From NCBI RefSeq assembly GCF_036634175.1, contig NZ_JAZIFX010000001.1, positions 1,922,001 through 1,986,000 of the forward strand: 64,000 nucleotides of DNA. The letters are read 5' to 3'. This document shows positions 53,530 to 62,290 of the stretch, piece by piece (positions within the stretch are counted from its first letter, which is position 1; every line of letters begins with the position of its first letter). The position numbers were made by a program, and so were the translations under genes. Origin of the DNA: Streptomyces sp. P9-A2 (GTDB taxonomy: Bacteria; Actinomycetota; Actinomycetes; Streptomycetales; Streptomycetaceae). The notes beneath the pieces are model-generated. The model was not told the origin of the DNA. It made no database searches and saw only the letters and a list, made by a program, of their open reading frames with translations.

Positions 53530-54261
53530 ATGATCCGCAACTGGGGCGCGGCGGCTGCCGGGGCGCTGAGACGCCCGTCGGCACCGGTGACCCACACCCT
53601 CATCGCTGTATGCTGCCTGGTCTTCCTGCTCGGGCCGGCCTCGGGACTCGATCCGGGGTACGGGACCGGGGACGAGCTGCTCGCCGCGCAGCGCGGCTAC
53701 TTCCGCCACTGGGGGGTGATTCCCGCAGACGTGTTCGAAGGGTCCCCCTGGAGTGCCCTCACTCCGGCCACGGCCCTGTTCGTCCACGGCAGCTGGGTGC
53801 ATCTGCTCGGTAACATGCTCTTCCTCCATGTCTTCGGGACGATGACCGAGGCCCGCATGGGCCGCCTGCGGTTCACCCTGTTCTACGTCGGCTGCGGGTA
53901 CCTCGCCCTGCTCGGGTACGCCGTGGCCAACGCGGACTCGGAGCAGTCCCTGGTCGGCGCCTCGGGGGCGATCTCGGGGATCGTCGGCGCGTTCCTCTTC
54001 CTGTTTCCCCGGGCGCGGGTGACCAGTCTGCTGCCGTTCCTGTTCTTTCTGCCGGTGCGCTTCCCCGCGTGGGTGGTACTGCCGTTCTGGGTGGCGCTGC
54101 AGTGGCTGGCGGCGGGGCGGGCCTCCGACGGGCCGGGGGTGGCGTACCTGGCCCACCTGCTGGGCTTCGGGCTGGGCTTCTGCTGGGCGTGGGTGCGGTT
54201 CAAAGGGGCGACTACAGTGAGAACAGCCCCAGCTCCGGCCCCCGAGGGAGAGAACCAGTAG
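53530..54261 (+). CDS. Rhomboid-family intramembrane serine protease
   Basis: The protein has 243 residues and six to seven membrane helices. WVHLLGNMLFLHVFG (HxxxN loop), catalytic Ser in LVGASGAISGIVGAFLFLFP (GASG), catalytic His in AYLAHLLGFGLGF. Cleaves membrane-anchored proteins within the bilayer; substrates unknown. ATG 53530 (or in-frame GTG 53524). Its TAG stop overlaps the next gene's GTG by one base, so an AsnC-type protein is coupled to it. Confidence 0.93.
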   Translation: MIRNWGAAAAGALRRPSAPVTHTLIAVCCLVFLLGPASGLDPGYGTGDELLAAQRGYFRHWGVIPADVFEGSPWSALTPATALFVHGSWVHLLGNMLFLHVFGTMTEARMGRLRFTLFYVGCGYLALLGYAVANADSEQSLVGASGAISGIVGAFLFLFPRARVTSLLPFLFFLPVRFPAWVVLPFWVALQWLAAGRASDGPGVAYLAHLLGFGLGFCWAWVRFKGATTVRTAPAPAPEGENQ

Positions 54262-54542
54262 TGATCACCGCGATCGTCCTCATCAAGACCAGCGTGGACC
54301 GGATCCCCGAGATCGCGGAGCGGATCGCCGCGCTGGACAGCGTCAGCGAGGTCTTCTCCGTCACCGGGACCTACGACCTGATCGCCATGGTCCGGGTCAA
54401 GGCGCACGAGGACCTGGCGGAGGTCATCCCGGGCCGGATCAACAAGATCCCGGGTGTGGAGGGGACGGACACGCACGTGGCGTTCCGCACGTACTCGCAG
54501 CACGACCTGGAGGCCGCGTTCGCGATCGGCCTCGACAACTGA
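54261..54542 (+). CDS. Stand-alone Lrp/AsnC ligand-binding (RAM) protein
   Basis: The protein has 93 residues. It consists only of the RAM domain: VITAIVLIKTSVDRIPEIAE, LDSVSEVFSVTGTYDLIAMV, FRTYSQHDLEAAFAIGLDN. There is no helix-turn-helix, so it cannot bind DNA like Lrp. Such proteins may bind amino acids or form mixed oligomers with full-length Lrp. GTG 54261 overlaps the rhomboid stop. Confidence 0.93.
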   Translation: MITAIVLIKTSVDRIPEIAERIAALDSVSEVFSVTGTYDLIAMVRVKAHEDLAEVIPGRINKIPGVEGTDTHVAFRTYSQHDLEAAFAIGLDN

Positions 54543-54592
54543 CCGGCCCGGACCGGGAGGGCCCGCGCGGCGGGAGTGCCGGGGCGCCCTAG

Positions 54593-54916
54593 GGCCTGTC
54601 CGGCGGATCAAGTCGGAGGTAATCGGCGGTGTCCGTCCATCTGGGACAAGTGGGGTCTGGTGCGTTCAGCTGCAAGGCGGAGGAGGGCGCCGACGCGATG
54701 GGGGTCCCTCCCGCGCATGGGGGTCCCTCCCGCGCATGGGGGTCCCTCCCGCGCATGGGGGTCCCTCCCGCTCGAGCGCAGTCGAGAGTGGGGGAGCAGC
54801 CGAGCGTGGGGGAGTCGGCAACCGACGACAACGCCGCTGGGGGTCCCCCCTGCTCGAAGAGCTCGGGGGAGAGCGTGCCAGACCCCACGTCTCCGGCATG
54901 ATCCGCCGGACAGGCC
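54593..54916. mobile_element. TIR element family 1, copy B (324 bp, MITE-like)
   Basis: Begins GGCCTGTCCGGCGGATCA and ends with its exact reverse complement; both ends are flanked by CTAG, a perfect candidate target duplication. The interior includes TGCGTTCAGCTGCAAGGCGG, several tandem copies of GCGCATGGGGGTCCCTCCC, and a C5/G5 palindrome. No transposase. Same length as copy D, in opposite orientation. Confidence 0.85.
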
Positions 54917-54937
54917 CTAGGCGTCCCGGGCAGCCGC

Positions 54938-54977
54938 GACGGGCCGAGGACGAAGAGTTCTTCGTCCTCGGCCCGTC
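54938..54977. terminator. Perfect 19-bp hairpin between convergent genes
   Basis: Arms 54938-54956 and 54959-54977 pair completely around the two bases GT. Lies between the AsnC-type gene (plus) and the aminotransferase gene (minus), directly after TIR element B; acts in both directions presumably. Confidence 0.8.
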
Positions 54978-55143
54978 CATGCCGTCCGGTCCGGATCGGA
55001 CCGGACCGGAGGATCGGTCCCATGATTTTCGACCGCCGGAGGGCGGCCCCGACCGCGCCCTCCCTCGCGGCCCCCGCCGTCCGGCGGGCGGTGCCCGGTG
55101 GTGCCCGGCGGGGTGCGCGCGTACCGGGGCGGGCGACCGGGGC

Positions 55144-56592
55144 TCAGGCGGAGGTGTCCGGCACGCAGCGGCCGTCGACCGTCCGGTAGCTCCAGCGGGC
55201 GCCGCCGCGCACCAGCTCCCGGACGGCGCGGACGAAGCGCTCCACGTGTTCGTCCGGCGTTCCCGCGCCGAAGCTGACGCGGACCGCGTCGAGGGACGTC
55301 TCACCGGGCGCCGCCTCGGGGGCGCCGCACTCGCCCTGGTGGTGCGGATCGCCGCCGCGCAGGGCGCGCAGCAGCGGGTGCGCGCAGAACAGTCCGTCCC
55401 GTACGCCGATGCCGTACTCGGCGGAGAGGGCCGCGGCGAAGTGGGAGCTGTTCCAGCCGTCGACGACGAAGGAGAGCACGCCGACGCGCGGCGCGTCGTC
55501 CCCGAACAGGGACAGGAACCGCACCTCGGGCACGTCCGCGAGGCCGTCCCGCACGGTGCGGATCAGCCGCTCCTCGTGGGCGGCCAGCGTGCCGAACCCG
55601 GTCTCGGCGAGCGCCTTGCAGGCCGAGGCGACGGCGTGGGCGCCGATGACGTTGGGCGAGCCGGCCTCGTGGCGGGCGGCGCCGTCGTGCCACTGGACGT
55701 CCACTCCCCCGTCCTCGCGCCGGGTGACCTTGCGGCTGGCGCCGCCCCCCGCGAGGTAGGGCTCGGCCTCCCGCAGCCAGTCGGCGCGGCCGGCCAGGAC
55801 GCCGGCACCGAACGGGGCGTACAGCTTGTGCCCGGAGAAGGCGACCCAGTCGACGTCCAGGTCACGCAGGCTCACCGCGTGGTGCGGGGCGAGCTGGGCG
55901 GCGTCCAGGACGATCCGGGCGCCGTGCGCGTGGGCGGTGGCGGCCAGCTCGCGTACGGGCCACAGCTCGCCGGTGACGTTGGAGGCGCCGGTGACGCAGA
56001 CCAGGGCGGGACCATGGGGGTCGCGGGCGGCGAGGGCGTGTTCCAGGGCCCGTACGGCCTGCTCCGGGCTGTCCGGGGCGTCGAGGAAGGTGACGCGGGC
56101 GTCGCTCCCCCCGCGCCTTGCGGCCCGGGGGGACCCCCAGGGCAGCAGGGCGGCGTGGTGCTCGGTCTCGAAGACGAAGACCTGGCAGTCGTCCGGGAGG
56201 GCGGCGGCGAGCAGGTTGAGCGAGTCGGTGGTGGACCGCGTGAAGACCACCTGGTCCCCGTCCCGGCAGTCGAGGAACTCGGCGACGGTCCGGCGTGCGT
56301 TCTCGAACAGCTCGGTGGAGAGCTGGGAGAGGTACCCGGCGCCGCGGTGGACACTGCCGTAGTAGGGCGCGTACGCGGCCACGTCGTCCCACACCCGCTG
56401 GAGCGCCGGGGCGCTGGCGGCGTAGTCGAGCGCGGCGTAGGTGACCTCCCCGCCGGTGACGAGCGGAACGGTGACGTCCCGGCCGAGCACGGGCAGCGGG
56501 GCGCGGCCGGACGGGCCGTCGTCGGCGGGGATGACGGTGGCGACGGTGGCAGTAGCAGCGGCAGCGGCAGCGGCGACGGTGGAAACAGACAT
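55144..56592 (-). CDS. Class-V aminotransferase (cysteine desulfurase-like)
   Basis: The protein has 482 residues. PLP Lys in VDWVAFSGHKLYAPFGAGVL. ALDYAASAPALQRVWDDV, VVFTRSTTDSLNLLAAALP and ARIVLDAAQLAPHHAVSLRD follow the SufS/CsdA pattern. The cysteine expected on the active-site loop is not evident, so it may be a selenocysteine-lyase-like or other class-V enzyme. The N-terminus is Ala/Thr-rich (AAAAAAATATVATV). A palindromic element is inserted in frame at residues about 148-160. ATG 56592. Single gene. Confidence 0.88.
   Translation of the reverse strand: MSVSTVAAAAAAATATVATVIPADDGPSGRAPLPVLGRDVTVPLVTGGEVTYAALDYAASAPALQRVWDDVAAYAPYYGSVHRGAGYLSQLSTELFENARRTVAEFLDCRDGDQVVFTRSTTDSLNLLAAALPDDCQVFVFETEHHAALLPWGSPRAARRGGSDARVTFLDAPDSPEQAVRALEHALAARDPHGPALVCVTGASNVTGELWPVRELAATAHAHGARIVLDAAQLAPHHAVSLRDLDVDWVAFSGHKLYAPFGAGVLAGRADWLREAEPYLAGGGASRKVTRREDGGVDVQWHDGAARHEAGSPNVIGAHAVASACKALAETGFGTLAAHEERLIRTVRDGLADVPEVRFLSLFGDDAPRVGVLSFVVDGWNSSHFAAALSAEYGIGVRDGLFCAHPLLRALRGGDPHHQGECGAPEAAPGETSLDAVRVSFGAGTPDEHVERFVRAVRELVRGGARWSYRTVDGRCVPDTSA
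56110..56148 (-). repeat. C5/G5 palindromic element inside the aminotransferase gene
   Basis: CTCCCCCCGCGCCTTGCGG, then CCCGGGGGGACCCCCAGG, matches the element seen in two other genes here. In frame it encodes GSPRAARRGGS between the PLP-dependent core strands, where homologues would be expected to be shorter. Confidence 0.7.
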
Positions 56593-56747
56593 GGCTGAAC
56601 TCCCGTGGAAGCAGGCGGAATCACCACGCGAGCGCACCCGGCTCGAGCGTGGGAGAAGGGGATGGGGAATCTGCGCGGGCGTGGTTCCCCGGCCTCGGAA
56701 CGGCCGGCGGAAACGCCTCGGGGTCTGTCCTGGGGATCGGACCCCAG

Positions 56748-56883
56748 GGCCTGTTCCGCGGATCACGTCGGAGGGGCCGACGGCATCTGTCCCCCTGGGG
56801 TGAGCGAGGACCGGTGCGTTCAGCCGCACGGCGGAGAAGGGCGTGCCGCTCCCCGTGCCTCCGGCATGATCCGCCGGACAGGC
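56748..56883. mobile_element. TIR element family 1, copy C (136 bp, internally deleted)
   Basis: Ends GGCCTGTTCCGCGGATCA (two changes) and TGATCCGCCGGACAGGC, flanked by CCAG and TTAG. The short interior (GTGCGTTCAGCCGCACGGCG) is that of the other copies. Its right-hand TTAG is shared with the left end of element family 2, so the two elements abut. Confidence 0.78.
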
Positions 56884-56887
56884 TTAG

Positions 56888-57129
56888 GGCGTGTTTCGAA
56901 AGGAGCGTCGGCCGCCCGGAGGGCGGGCCCCCGCGGTGTCATGGGGGTCCCCCCTGCTCGAGCGGAGCCGAGAGCTTGGGGGAGCCGTGCGATCGCACGG
57001 CGGAGGGTCGCCCGCGTACCGGTCGTACGTGGGCGACCCCGACAACGCGGCTGGGGGTCCCCCTGCTCGAAGAGCTTGGGGGAGTGCGTGCCGGACGCCG
57101 CGGGGCAGGCGGGACTTTCGAAACACGCC
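56888..57129. mobile_element. TIR element family 2 (242 bp, MITE-like)
   Basis: Begins GGCGTGTTTCGAAAG and ends CTTTCGAAACACGCC, a perfect 15-base terminal inverted repeat, flanked by TTAG (56884-56887) and CTAG (57130-57133). Inside are two C5/G5 palindromes (about 56941-56985 and 57051-57085) and a separate dyad GGTCGCCCGCGTACC with GTACGTGGGCGACC. No transposase gene. The same YTAG flanks as family 1 imply a related transposase. Confidence 0.82.
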
Positions 57130-57361
57130 CTAGCGCATTCGCTTGCTCACGGAAGGCTCCCTCGAACGACCAGGACCCCTGGTGTGTCACTCGATCGAGT
57201 GCGAGGGGTCCGCGCTTGCCGCGAGCCTTGCTGCTCACGGCCTGGTCCTCACCCGGGGCACCCCGCCACGGACGGAGGGTTGCCGGACAGCCGGCCGGGG
57301 CCTGATGGCTGTCGCTCATGACCTGGTCCCAGATCTTGCCAACACAGCCCCGTACGCGCAA

Positions 57362-57398
57362 GGCGCGGTCCGGATCCTGGACGGATCCGGACCGCGCC
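57362..57398 (-). terminator. trpD terminator hairpin
   Basis: Arms 57362-57377 and 57383-57398 pair perfectly over 16 bases with a 5-base loop, 48 bases past the trpD stop. The bases between hairpin and stop hold three to four copies of CTCGGGACGTACGG. Confidence 0.8.
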
Positions 57399-57446
57399 GA
57401 TGGCTCGGGACGTACGGCTCGGGACGTACGGCTCAGGATGTACGGC

Positions 57447-58511
57447 TCACGCGTTGCTGGCCAGCACCCAGCGCTCCAGAACCCGCCGGGCGGCGCCCGA
57501 GTCGATCGATTCGGCGGCCTTGGCCATCCCTGCCCCGAGCTGCTCCGCCAGCGTCCCGGTGCCCGGTTCGAGTGCCACCAGCGCCGCCGCCGAGTTCAGC
57601 AGTACCGCGTCCCGCACCGGGCCGTGTTCGCCGTCCAGCACCCGGCGGGCGACCTCCGCGTTGTACGACGCGTCGGCGCCGCGCAGGGCCTCCAGCGGCA
57701 CGGGTTCGATGCCGACGTCGCGCGGGTCGAAGCGTTCCTCGGTCACCTGCCCGTCCCGGACCACCCACACCGTCGAGGGGCCGGTGGTGGTCAGCTCGTC
57801 GAGACCGTCGTCGCCGCGGAACACCAGCGAGGAGTGTCCGCGTCCGGCGAACACACCGGCCATGATCGGAGCCATCCTCGGGTCGGCGACCCCGACGGCC
57901 TGGGCCCTGACCCGGGCCGGGTTGGCCAGCGGGCCGAGGAAGTTGAACACCGTCCGGACGCCCAGCTGGCCCCGCGCGGCCGCCACATGGCGCAGCGCCG
58001 GGTGGAACTTCACCGCGAAGCAGAAGGTGATGCCGGCTTCCTCGGCGACCTCGGCGACCCGCTGCGGGGTCAGCTCCAGGTTGACGCCGAGCTTCTCCAG
58101 GACGTCGGAGGCGCCGGACGCGGAGGAGGCGGCCCGGTTACCGTGCTTGACGACCTTCGCCCCGGTGCCGGCGATGACGACGGAGGACATCGTGGAGATG
58201 TTCACCGTCCTGGCGCCGTCGCCACCGGTACCGACGATGTCGACGGTCCGCCCGGGCACCTCGATGCCGATGGCGTGGTCGTACATCGCCCGGACGCAGC
58301 CGGTGATCTCCTCGACGGTCTCGCCCTTGGCCCGCAGGGACACGGCGAACCCGGCGATCTGCGCGTCGGTGGCCTCACCGCGCATGATCAGGTCCATCGC
58401 CCAGGCGGTGTCGTCGGCGGACAGGTCGTGGCCGTCGAGCAGGCCGTTCAGCAGGGCGGGCCAGGAGCGGTCCGCCGCGGTGTTGCCTCCTGCGGGGGTC
58501 ACAGCGCTCAT
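57447..58511 (-). CDS. trpD: Anthranilate phosphoribosyltransferase
   Basis: Second step of tryptophan synthesis, PRPP transfer to anthranilate. It has 354 residues. [20 protein letters not shown] (PRPP/Mg site), [40 protein letters not shown] and [19 protein letters not shown] are canonical. ATG 58511 has AGGAG upstream. Detached from other trp genes; the first enzyme is encoded 28 kb away as trpEG. No leader peptide with Trp codons is evident upstream. In mycobacteria trpD also stands alone beside ctaE/qcr. Confidence 0.96.
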   Translation of the reverse strand: MSAVTPAGGNTAADRSWPALLNGLLDGHDLSADDTAWAMDLIMRGEATDAQIAGFAVSLRAKGETVEEITGCVRAMYDHAIGIEVPGRTVDIVGTGGDGARTVNISTMSSVVIAGTGAKVVKHGNRAASSASGASDVLEKLGVNLELTPQRVAEVAEEAGITFCFAVKFHPALRHVAAARGQLGVRTVFNFLGPLANPARVRAQAVGVADPRMAPIMAGVFAGRGHSSLVFRGDDGLDELTTTGPSTVWVVRDGQVTEERFDPRDVGIEPVPLEALRGADASYNAEVARRVLDGEHGPVRDAVLLNSAAALVALEPGTGTLAEQLGAGMAKAAESIDSGAARRVLERWVLASNA

Positions 58512-58685
58512 CGGCCGCTCCTGGGTCCTCGACGTCTTCGGCAGACGGATGGGTAGGGGTTTCGTCCCCACCCTATCGATCCGGGGGCACGACGAAGGGC
58601 CCCCGTCCGGTCCTCGGACGGGGGCCCTGCGCAGTCGTGTGGCGACTCGGTTGCCTTGGGAAGGCGGTTGAGGCGGTGCGGGGGA

Positions 58686-60347
58686 TCAGTGGTGGCCGTG
58701 GCCGCTCGTGATCTCCTTGTACTCCTCGACGGTCGGCTTCGGAATCTGGGACTCCCCGCCGTAGTAGCCCTTGCTGAGCTTGACGCGCAGCTTCTCGAGC
58801 GGCTTCACCTTGCGCTCGACACCGTTCTCGTCGACGAGCGGGCCGATCTCGGCCGGCTGGTACTGCTCGTGCGCCGTGAGGGTGTGCAGCTGCTCCTGGC
58901 TGAGCGGCTCGTGGACCTCGATGAACTCACCGTGCGGCAGGCGCTTGATGATGCCCGACTCGCGGCCGTGCAGCACCTTGTCCTTGTCCCGGCGCTGCAG
59001 GCCGAGGCAGATCCGCTTGGTGACGATGAACGCCACCACGGGCCCGGCGAAGAACCCGATGCGGACGAACCAGGTGATCGCGTTGATCGACAGGTTGAAG
59101 TGGGTGGCCCACAGGTCGTTGCCACCGCCGACGAGGGCGATGAAGTACATGGTGATCCAGGCGACACCGAAGGCGGTCCGCGTCGGGGCGTTGCGCGGGC
59201 GGTCCAGGATGTGGTGCTCGCGCTTGTCCCCGGTCACCCAGGACTCGATGAACGGGTAGACGGCGATGGACGCCAGGACCAGCCCGAAGACCATCAACGG
59301 GATGAACACACCCAGGACGAGCGTGTGGCCCCAGAAGTTGATCTCCCAGCCCGGCATCACCCGGACCAGGCCCTCGGAGAAGCCCATGTACCAGTCGGGC
59401 TGGGCTCCGGTGGAGACCATGTCCGGCCGGTAGGGGCCGATGTTCCAGATCGGGTTGATCGTCGCGATCGCCGAGACGACGGCCAGCACGCCGAAGACCA
59501 GGAAGAAGAAGCCTCCGGCCTTCGCCATGTACACCGGCAGCAGCGGCATGCCCACGACGTTCTTGTTGGTCTTGCCGGGGCCCGCGAACTGCGTGTGCTT
59601 GTGGTAGAAGACCAGGATCAGGTGCGCCACCACGAGGCCGAGCATGATGCCCGGCAGCAGCAGGATGTGGATCGAGTAGAACCGGGCGATGAAGTCGTCC
59701 CCCGGGAACTCCCCGCCGAAGATGAACATCGAGAGGTACGTGCCGACGATCGGAATCGACAGGACCGCGCCCTGCGTGAAGCGGATACCGGTGCCGGAGA
59801 GCAGGTCGTCCGGGAGCGAGTAGCCGGTGAAACCGGTGAACATGCCCAGGACGAGGAGCAGGAAGCCGAACAGCCAGTTGACCTCACGCGGCTTGCGGAA
59901 CGCGCCGGTGAAGAACACGCGCATCATGTGCACGAACATGCCGGCCACGAAGATCAGCGCGGCCCAGTGGTGGAGCTGCCGGATCAGCAGACCGCCACGG
60001 ACGTCGAAGCTGATGTCCAGCGTCGACTTGTAGGCCTCACTCATCAGCTGTCCCTGCATCGGGACGTAGCTGCCGTGGTACACCACCTCGTTCATCGACG
60101 GGTGGAAGAACAGCGTCAGGTACACACCCGTGAGGATGATGATGATGAAGCTGTAGAGGCAGATCTCACCCAGCATGAACGACCAGTGGTCGGGGAAGAT
60201 CTTGCGCATGTTGGCCTTGGCCAGGGAGTAGATCCCCAGCCGTCCGTCGGCCCAGTCCGCGACGCGTTCGCCGGCCGGGGCCTTCCCGCGGGAGCGGCCC
60301 GGCCCCTCGGCGCCGGACGGATTCGTGGTGCTGGTCGTGGTACTCAT
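58686..60347 (-). CDS. qcrB: Cytochrome bc1 (bcc) complex cytochrome b subunit QcrB
   Basis: The protein has 553 residues and is membrane-embedded, with eight or nine helices. Haem-binding His pairs are in LIRQLHHWAALIFVAGMFVH and YSIHILLLPGIMLGLVVAH; the Qo-site motif is in TGAQPDWYMGFSEGL (PDW). The C-terminal 120 residues form the cytoplasmic extension of actinobacterial QcrB. ATG 60347 overlaps the qcrA stop (ATGA). Catalyses menaquinol oxidation in the bcc-aa3 supercomplex. His-rich tail (SGHGHH) at the end. Confidence 0.97.
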   Translation of the reverse strand: MSTTTSTTNPSGAEGPGRSRGKAPAGERVADWADGRLGIYSLAKANMRKIFPDHWSFMLGEICLYSFIIIILTGVYLTLFFHPSMNEVVYHGSYVPMQGQLMSEAYKSTLDISFDVRGGLLIRQLHHWAALIFVAGMFVHMMRVFFTGAFRKPREVNWLFGFLLLVLGMFTGFTGYSLPDDLLSGTGIRFTQGAVLSIPIVGTYLSMFIFGGEFPGDDFIARFYSIHILLLPGIMLGLVVAHLILVFYHKHTQFAGPGKTNKNVVGMPLLPVYMAKAGGFFFLVFGVLAVVSAIATINPIWNIGPYRPDMVSTGAQPDWYMGFSEGLVRVMPGWEINFWGHTLVLGVFIPLMVFGLVLASIAVYPFIESWVTGDKREHHILDRPRNAPTRTAFGVAWITMYFIALVGGGNDLWATHFNLSINAITWFVRIGFFAGPVVAFIVTKRICLGLQRRDKDKVLHGRESGIIKRLPHGEFIEVHEPLSQEQLHTLTAHEQYQPAEIGPLVDENGVERKVKPLEKLRVKLSKGYYGGESQIPKPTVEEYKEITSGHGHH

Positions 60348-61402
60348 CCGCGCTCCCAGAAGGACGGACCGACGGGCTCTTCGAAGTCGCCGAGCGCTTC
60401 GAGATAGCCCTCGTCGTTCACACCGATACGCAGCTGCGGCAGGGCGTGACCGGCGGGACCGAAGATGACCCGGGCCCCGTCGGAGAGGTCGAAGGTGGAC
60501 TGGTGGCAGGGGCACAGAGCGTGGTGCGTCTGCTGCTCGTACAGGGAGATCGGGCAGCCCACGTGGGTGCAGATCTTCGAGTACGCGACGATGCCCTCGT
60601 GCGACCACTCGAGCTCGCGCTTGTCCTTGATGTCGTCCGGCTGGATACGGACGATCATCAGGGCGGCCTTGGCGATCTCGTTCATGAACCCGTGCTCGTG
60701 CGGATCCAGGCCCTCCGGCTGGGCGAAGGTCAGCGAGCCCACGATGATGTCGGACGGCCGCAGGGGCTCGTTCGTGTTCATGTTGACGAGCAGCTTGCCC
60801 TTTTCCCACGCCGTGTGGCGGAGCTTGGTCCCGGGCAGCGGACCGAGGTCGCGCAGCAGGACCACTCCGGAGAGCGGGACCAGGGCCAGCGCGCCGAACA
60901 TCGTGTTGCGGATCAGCTTGCGCCGTCCGATCACGGACTCCTTCGCGCCCTGGCGGAAGTCGTCCATGACCTGCGCGCGGACCTCCGGCGACGCGGCGAC
61001 CGGGTGCCGCTCGTCGGCGATCTCGTGGTCCGACATCAGCGTGCGGCCCCAGTGGACCGCGCCGGCGCCGATGGTGAACAGGGCGATGCCGAGGGTCATA
61101 CCGAGCGCGAAGTTCAGCGCGTTGATGTGACCGATCGGGAAGATGTAGACGGACTGGTCGACCGGGATCGTCACGAACGACGCGATGAAGCCGACGGTGG
61201 CCAGCATCGACAGCGTGAACAGCAGGGCGACCGTACGCTCGGACCGCTTGGCGGCCCGCTCGTCGATGTCCTGGACCCGCGGCTCGTGGGGCGGCAGCCC
61301 CGGGTCGGCGAACGGGTTCTTCTCGTCCGCGACACGCACCGCGCCGTGCGCGGTGTCCTGCCCTGCGGGCAGTTTCTCTTCGGGAGTCTCTTGGGTACTC
61401 AT
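60344..61402 (-). CDS. qcrA: Rieske iron-sulfur subunit QcrA
   Basis: The protein has 352 residues. Three membrane helices (about 58-80, 90-115 and 170-190) typical of actinobacterial QcrA. The Rieske [2Fe-2S] ligands are in CTHVGCPISLYEQQ and CPCHQSTFDLSDGA. ATG 61402 overlaps the qcrC stop by four bases. Electrons pass from menaquinol via this cluster to the dihaem cytochrome QcrC. Confidence 0.97.
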   Translation of the reverse strand: MSTQETPEEKLPAGQDTAHGAVRVADEKNPFADPGLPPHEPRVQDIDERAAKRSERTVALLFTLSMLATVGFIASFVTIPVDQSVYIFPIGHINALNFALGMTLGIALFTIGAGAVHWGRTLMSDHEIADERHPVAASPEVRAQVMDDFRQGAKESVIGRRKLIRNTMFGALALVPLSGVVLLRDLGPLPGTKLRHTAWEKGKLLVNMNTNEPLRPSDIIVGSLTFAQPEGLDPHEHGFMNEIAKAALMIVRIQPDDIKDKRELEWSHEGIVAYSKICTHVGCPISLYEQQTHHALCPCHQSTFDLSDGARVIFGPAGHALPQLRIGVNDEGYLEALGDFEEPVGPSFWERG

Positions 61403-62211
61403 GACTTCCTGGCCTTTGCGGTCCGAGCGGCGACCCAGACGGCGACCGCGATCATCCCGCCGAGTCCGAAGATCCAGGCGAACAGACCCTCGGAGACCGG
61501 GCCGAGCCCACCCAGCGACAGGCCGCCGGGGCTCACGGTCTCCTCGCCGTTCACCGTCTTCACGTAGGCGATGATGTCCTTCTTGTTCTGCTCCGACAGC
61601 GAACCGTCGGGGAAGGAAGGCATGTTCTGCGGGCCGGTCAGCATGGCCTGGTAGATCTGCTTGGCGTCCACGCCCTCGAGGTCCGGGGCGTACTTGCCGT
61701 GCGTGAGCGCGCCGCCCTTGCCGGTGAAGTTGTGACACTGCGCGCAGTTGTTGCGGAACAGCTGACCACCCTGGGCGATGTCGGCGCCCTCGGGGCCGTA
61801 CTGCTCCGCGGTGGGAACGGCCGGGCCGGCGCCCAGGGAGGCGATGTACGCCGCCAGCTGGTCGATCTCGGCCTGGGTGTAGACGGCCTTCTTCTTCGGA
61901 AGCTGCGCGGCCTGCGAGGTGGCGGCCGGCATACGGCCGGTGGCCACCTGGAAGTCGACGGCCGCCGCTCCCACGCCCACCAGGCTCGGACCATCGGTGG
62001 TGCCCTGCCCACCGGTGCCGTGGCAGCTGGCACAGCCGACCGCGTAGAGCTTCTTGCCCTCCTCGATGGTGAGGGATTGGGCGGTTTCGTCGGCCTGCGC
62101 CTTGCTCGCGGGTGCGAACACGGCGTACAGCCCCCCGGTGCATGCCAGCGCGAGGAGCAGAACGACGAGCGCCGCCAACGGGTGGCGTCGTCGTACGGAG
62201 AGCTTTTTCAC
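61399..62211 (-). CDS. qcrC: Dihaem cytochrome c subunit QcrC
   Basis: The protein has 270 residues. An N-terminal membrane anchor (about 12-32), two cytochrome c domains with haem motifs GCASCHGTGGQG (C-x-x-C-H) and NCAQCHNFTGKG, a C-terminal membrane helix (about 238-260). The two haems relay electrons directly to the aa3 oxidase, replacing a soluble cytochrome c. It starts with GTG 62211, 79 bases after ctaE. Confidence 0.97.
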   Translation of the reverse strand: MKKLSVRRRHPLAALVVLLLALACTGGLYAVFAPASKAQADETAQSLTIEEGKKLYAVGCASCHGTGGQGTTDGPSLVGVGAAAVDFQVATGRMPAATSQAAQLPKKKAVYTQAEIDQLAAYIASLGAGPAVPTAEQYGPEGADIAQGGQLFRNNCAQCHNFTGKGGALTHGKYAPDLEGVDAKQIYQAMLTGPQNMPSFPDGSLSEQNKKDIIAYVKTVNGEETVSPGGLSLGGLGPVSEGLFAWIFGLGGMIAVAVWVAARTAKARKS

Positions 62212-62290
62212 GGATTACCCCGGTGTCAGGATCTTCTGCGTCGATGCTTCTGGTGAGTGCGCTTCTTCGAGCGCGCGGATTCGGGTCCGC

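Larger units (their letters stand above)
56593..57446. other. 854-base repeat-filled gap, no gene
   Basis: Contains TIR element copy C, element family 2 and the trpD terminator. About 57134-57360 is unassigned sequence: CTCGAACGACCAGGACCCCTGG and other short palindromes, no recognisable gene. Immediately before copy C, GGGGTCTGTCCTGGGGATC (56720-56738) looks like a degenerate solitary TIR. Confidence 0.7.

Noticed and set aside
57134..57360. Remnant of a transposase or small gene between element 2 and trpD
   Set aside because: Frames are short, overlapping and without motif; no DDE or HTH signature seen.
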